From the NCBI RefSeq assembly GCF_042651425.1, contig NZ_JBHSCW010000008.1, positions 62,001 to 126,000 of the forward strand: a DNA stretch of 64,000 bases, read 5' to 3'. Shown in pieces: positions 62,338 to 64,000 of this stretch (the stretch's first letter is position 1; every line of letters starts with the position of its first letter). The translations under genes and the position numbers were made by a program. Below the pieces are notes generated by a model that made no database searches, was not told the origin of the DNA, and saw only the letters and a program-made list of their open reading frames with translations. Source of the DNA: Fodinicurvata halophila (lineage in GTDB: Bacteria; Pseudomonadota; Alphaproteobacteria; Kiloniellales; DSM-21159).

Positions 62338-64000
62338 TCAGGCCTGTTGCCCCAGACGCTCCAACGCCTCCGCTCGGATCTGGCTGAGAGTCTTGACCGG
62401 ATTGATGACCTCGGGATCGAGCCGCAACTCGATCAAGGCCGCACGGCCGGACTGCCAGGCGCGCTCGAAGGCCGGAGCGAACTCCTCCGTACGTTCCACC
62501 AGTTCGCCATGGGCTCCGTAAGTTTTCGCCAGTTCCGAGAACTGTGGGTTCTTCAGGGCCGTTGCGCTCACTCGGCCGGGATACTCGCGTTCCTGGTGCA
62601 TGCGAATGGTTCCGTACATGCTGTTGTTGATCAAGATTATGAGGATCGGCAGGTCATATTGCATGGCCGTTGCCAATTCCTGCCCATGCATCATGAAGCA
62701 GCCATCCCCGGCAAAGGCCACGACGGGGCGCTCGGGAAAGGCCCGTTTCGCCGCGACGGCGGCCGGCGTGCCATAGCCCATGGACCCCGAGGTTGGCGCC
62801 AGCTGGGTGTAGCAGGCACTGTAGCGATGGAAGCGATGGACCCAGCCGGCATAGTTACCGGCTCCGTTGCAAACGACGGTCTCGTGCGGCAGTCGGTCGC
62901 GAAGCCATCCCATGATCTCGCCCATTTGCAGCGGCCCCTCCACCTTGGGAGGCTCGGACCAGGCCAGGTATTCCTGCCGGGCCTGGCGCGTCTCCCCCGT
63001 CCACGTCACGGTGCCGCGGGGCGTGAGCTCGGCGAGAGCACGCGCCATGGTACCCATTGAGGACAGAATGGCCAGTTCCGGCTGATAGACTCTCCCCAGC
63101 TCCTCAGCGCCGGGATAGACATGTACAAGCTTCTGCCGAGGGTGCGGAATGTCCAGCAGGCTGTAGCCGCTGGTGGTCATCTCGCCCAGCCGCGCCCCGA
63201 GCACGAGCAGAAGGTCCGCTTCCCGAACCCGTGCGGCAAGGGCGGGATTGATGCCAATGCCCACGTCGCCGACATAGTTGTCGTGGCAGTTGTCGAAACA
63301 GTCCTGACGACGGAAGACGGCCGCCACGGGCAGATCCCAGGCCTCGACGAACTTCTCTAGGGCAGTACGGGTTTCGGGGACCTTGCCGTCGCCAACAAGA
63401 ACCAGCGGCCTTTCGGCCTCTTCCAGGAGGGCCTGCAGTCGCTGCATCTCGGCCGTGCCGGGCGAAGCCTCGACCCTCTGATAGGGAACGCTGTCCAGCT
63501 GCCGGACCGTGTCGCGGAGCATGTCCTCCGGCAGGGCCAGGACCACGGGCCCCGGCCGCCCCGAGGTTGCCGTGTAGTAAGCACGGCTGACGAACTCGGG
63601 GATGCGCTCCGCCTCGTCGATCTGGGCCACCCACTTGGCCATCTCCCCGAACATGCGGCGATAATCGACCTCCTGGAAGGCTTCGCGCTCCATGTCGCCA
63701 CGGGCCACCTGGCCGATGAAGAGGATCATGGGGGTCGAATCTTGCTGGGCGATGTGCAGGCCCGCTGCCGCATTGGTCGCCCCGGGCCCCCGCGTGACGA
63801 AGCAGAGGCCCGGCTCGCCCGTCATCTTGCCGTACGCATCCGCCATCATGGCCGCACCGCCCTCCTGGCGACATACCGTGACGTCCAGTTCCGGCACATC
63901 GTAAAGTGCATCCAGGACAGCCAGATAGCTTTCCCCCGGTACGCAAAAGACATGCTTGCCGCCGTGCAGGCGCAGACAGTTGACAAGGATTTCCCCGCCG
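62338..64000 (-). CDS. Thiamine-diphosphate-dependent enzyme, acetolactate-synthase-like (5' end outside window)
   Basis: At least 554 residues of a large TPP enzyme; the start lies just beyond the window edge and only a few residues should be missing. The catalytic Glu is in CRQEGGAAMMADAYG, followed by RGPGATNAAAGLHIA. The central domain has LLVLGARLGE, and the TPP motif is GDGCFMMHGQELATAMQYD with NN in ILIINNS-like ILINNSMYG. It belongs to the acetolactate synthase large subunit-like group, but lacks features that would settle the substrate; no small subunit is adjacent. It may be a decarboxylase or oxidase instead. Confidence 0.85.
   Translation of the reverse strand, partial: GGEILVNCLRLHGGKHVFCVPGESYLAVLDALYDVPELDVTVCRQEGGAAMMADAYGKMTGEPGLCFVTRGPGATNAAAGLHIAQQDSTPMILFIGQVARGDMEREAFQEVDYRRMFGEMAKWVAQIDEAERIPEFVSRAYYTATSGRPGPVVLALPEDMLRDTVRQLDSVPYQRVEASPGTAEMQRLQALLEEAERPLVLVGDGKVPETRTALEKFVEAWDLPVAAVFRRQDCFDNCHDNYVGDVGIGINPALAARVREADLLLVLGARLGEMTTSGYSLLDIPHPRQKLVHVYPGAEELGRVYQPELAILSSMGTMARALAELTPRGTVTWTGETRQARQEYLAWSEPPKVEGPLQMGEIMGWLRDRLPHETVVCNGAGNYAGWVHRFHRYSACYTQLAPTSGSMGYGTPAAVAAKRAFPERPVVAFAGDGCFMMHGQELATAMQYDLPILIILINNSMYGTIRMHQEREYPGRVSATALKNPQFSELAKTYGAHGELVERTEEFAPAFERAWQSGRAALIELRLDPEVINPVKTLSQIRAEALERLGQQA

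Overview
The window looks like a chromosomal segment of a GC-rich alphaproteobacterium, most plausibly a member of the Rhodospirillales or a close relative. The reasons are the high GC third-position coding bias (seen as very long antisense open frames), the uvrC-pgsA-moaD/moaE order, a phasin with a dedicated regulator, the ilvE / MarR-OmpR-EnvZ block, a CIRCE-controlled groESL operon, and a PraR/PhrR-type XRE regulator. The species was not determined. No rRNA, tRNA, CRISPR array, insertion sequence, integrase or phage gene was recognised; the content is mostly core metabolism and regulation.

Layout. 0-3 kb: a LysE exporter, a GNAT acetyltransferase and an Ldh-family dehydrogenase. 2.9-8.0 kb: a methionine block with metE and metR divergent around a palindrome, then an Lrp/AsnC regulator divergent from methionine gamma-lyase, so synthesis and breakdown of methionine sit side by side. 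8-10.9 kb: a DUF3108-SDR-NTF2 operon and two small unknown proteins. 10.9-14.2 kb: a complete zinc uptake locus (znuA divergent from zur-znuC-znuB) with a perfect Zur-like palindrome between the arms. 14.1-25.7 kb: Na/Pi symporter, a hybrid histidine kinase, AMP nucleosidase, pyrophosphatase, rhomboid protease, TauE/SafE permease, a phosphotransferase-kinase fusion and a DMT exporter.

25.7-29.1 kb: groES-groEL with a perfect CIRCE element and a strong terminator, then msrB and a reductase. A 371-bp AT-rich gap with a consensus DnaA box precedes uvrC-pgsA and the molybdopterin genes mobB-moeA-moaD-moaE. ilvE converges on them and diverges from a MarR / OmpR / EnvZ-type group. 38.6-43 kb: CsaA-like protein, phasin and TetR regulator separated by a 43-bp perfect inverted repeat, then ybaK-proC-ybjN and ubiK. 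43-48 kb: a tightly coupled lgt-midA-pgeF run, a metal-ligand-less M24 protein, a 22-residue membrane peptide candidate and a lipoprotein with an internal duplication.

48-59.8 kb: a methyltransferase, a PAS_5 protein paired with an acidic unknown, then vitamin B12 genes: cobD-cbiB on the plus strand and cobP-cobW-cobN-cobO-cobQ on the minus strand behind a cobalamin riboswitch whose downstream hairpin overlaps the cobP ribosome binding site. 59.9-64 kb: a secreted unknown protein, an MlaF-like ATPase lacking its catalytic glutamate and H-loop histidine, a PraR-like regulator, a Tat-type I78 inhibitor lipoprotein, and a thiamine-diphosphate enzyme cut by the window end.

No wholly new multi-gene system stands out. 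The best leads are the phasin palindrome, the 22-residue peptide with the duplicated lipoprotein, the degenerate MlaF-like ATPase, and the AT-rich DnaA-box gap.
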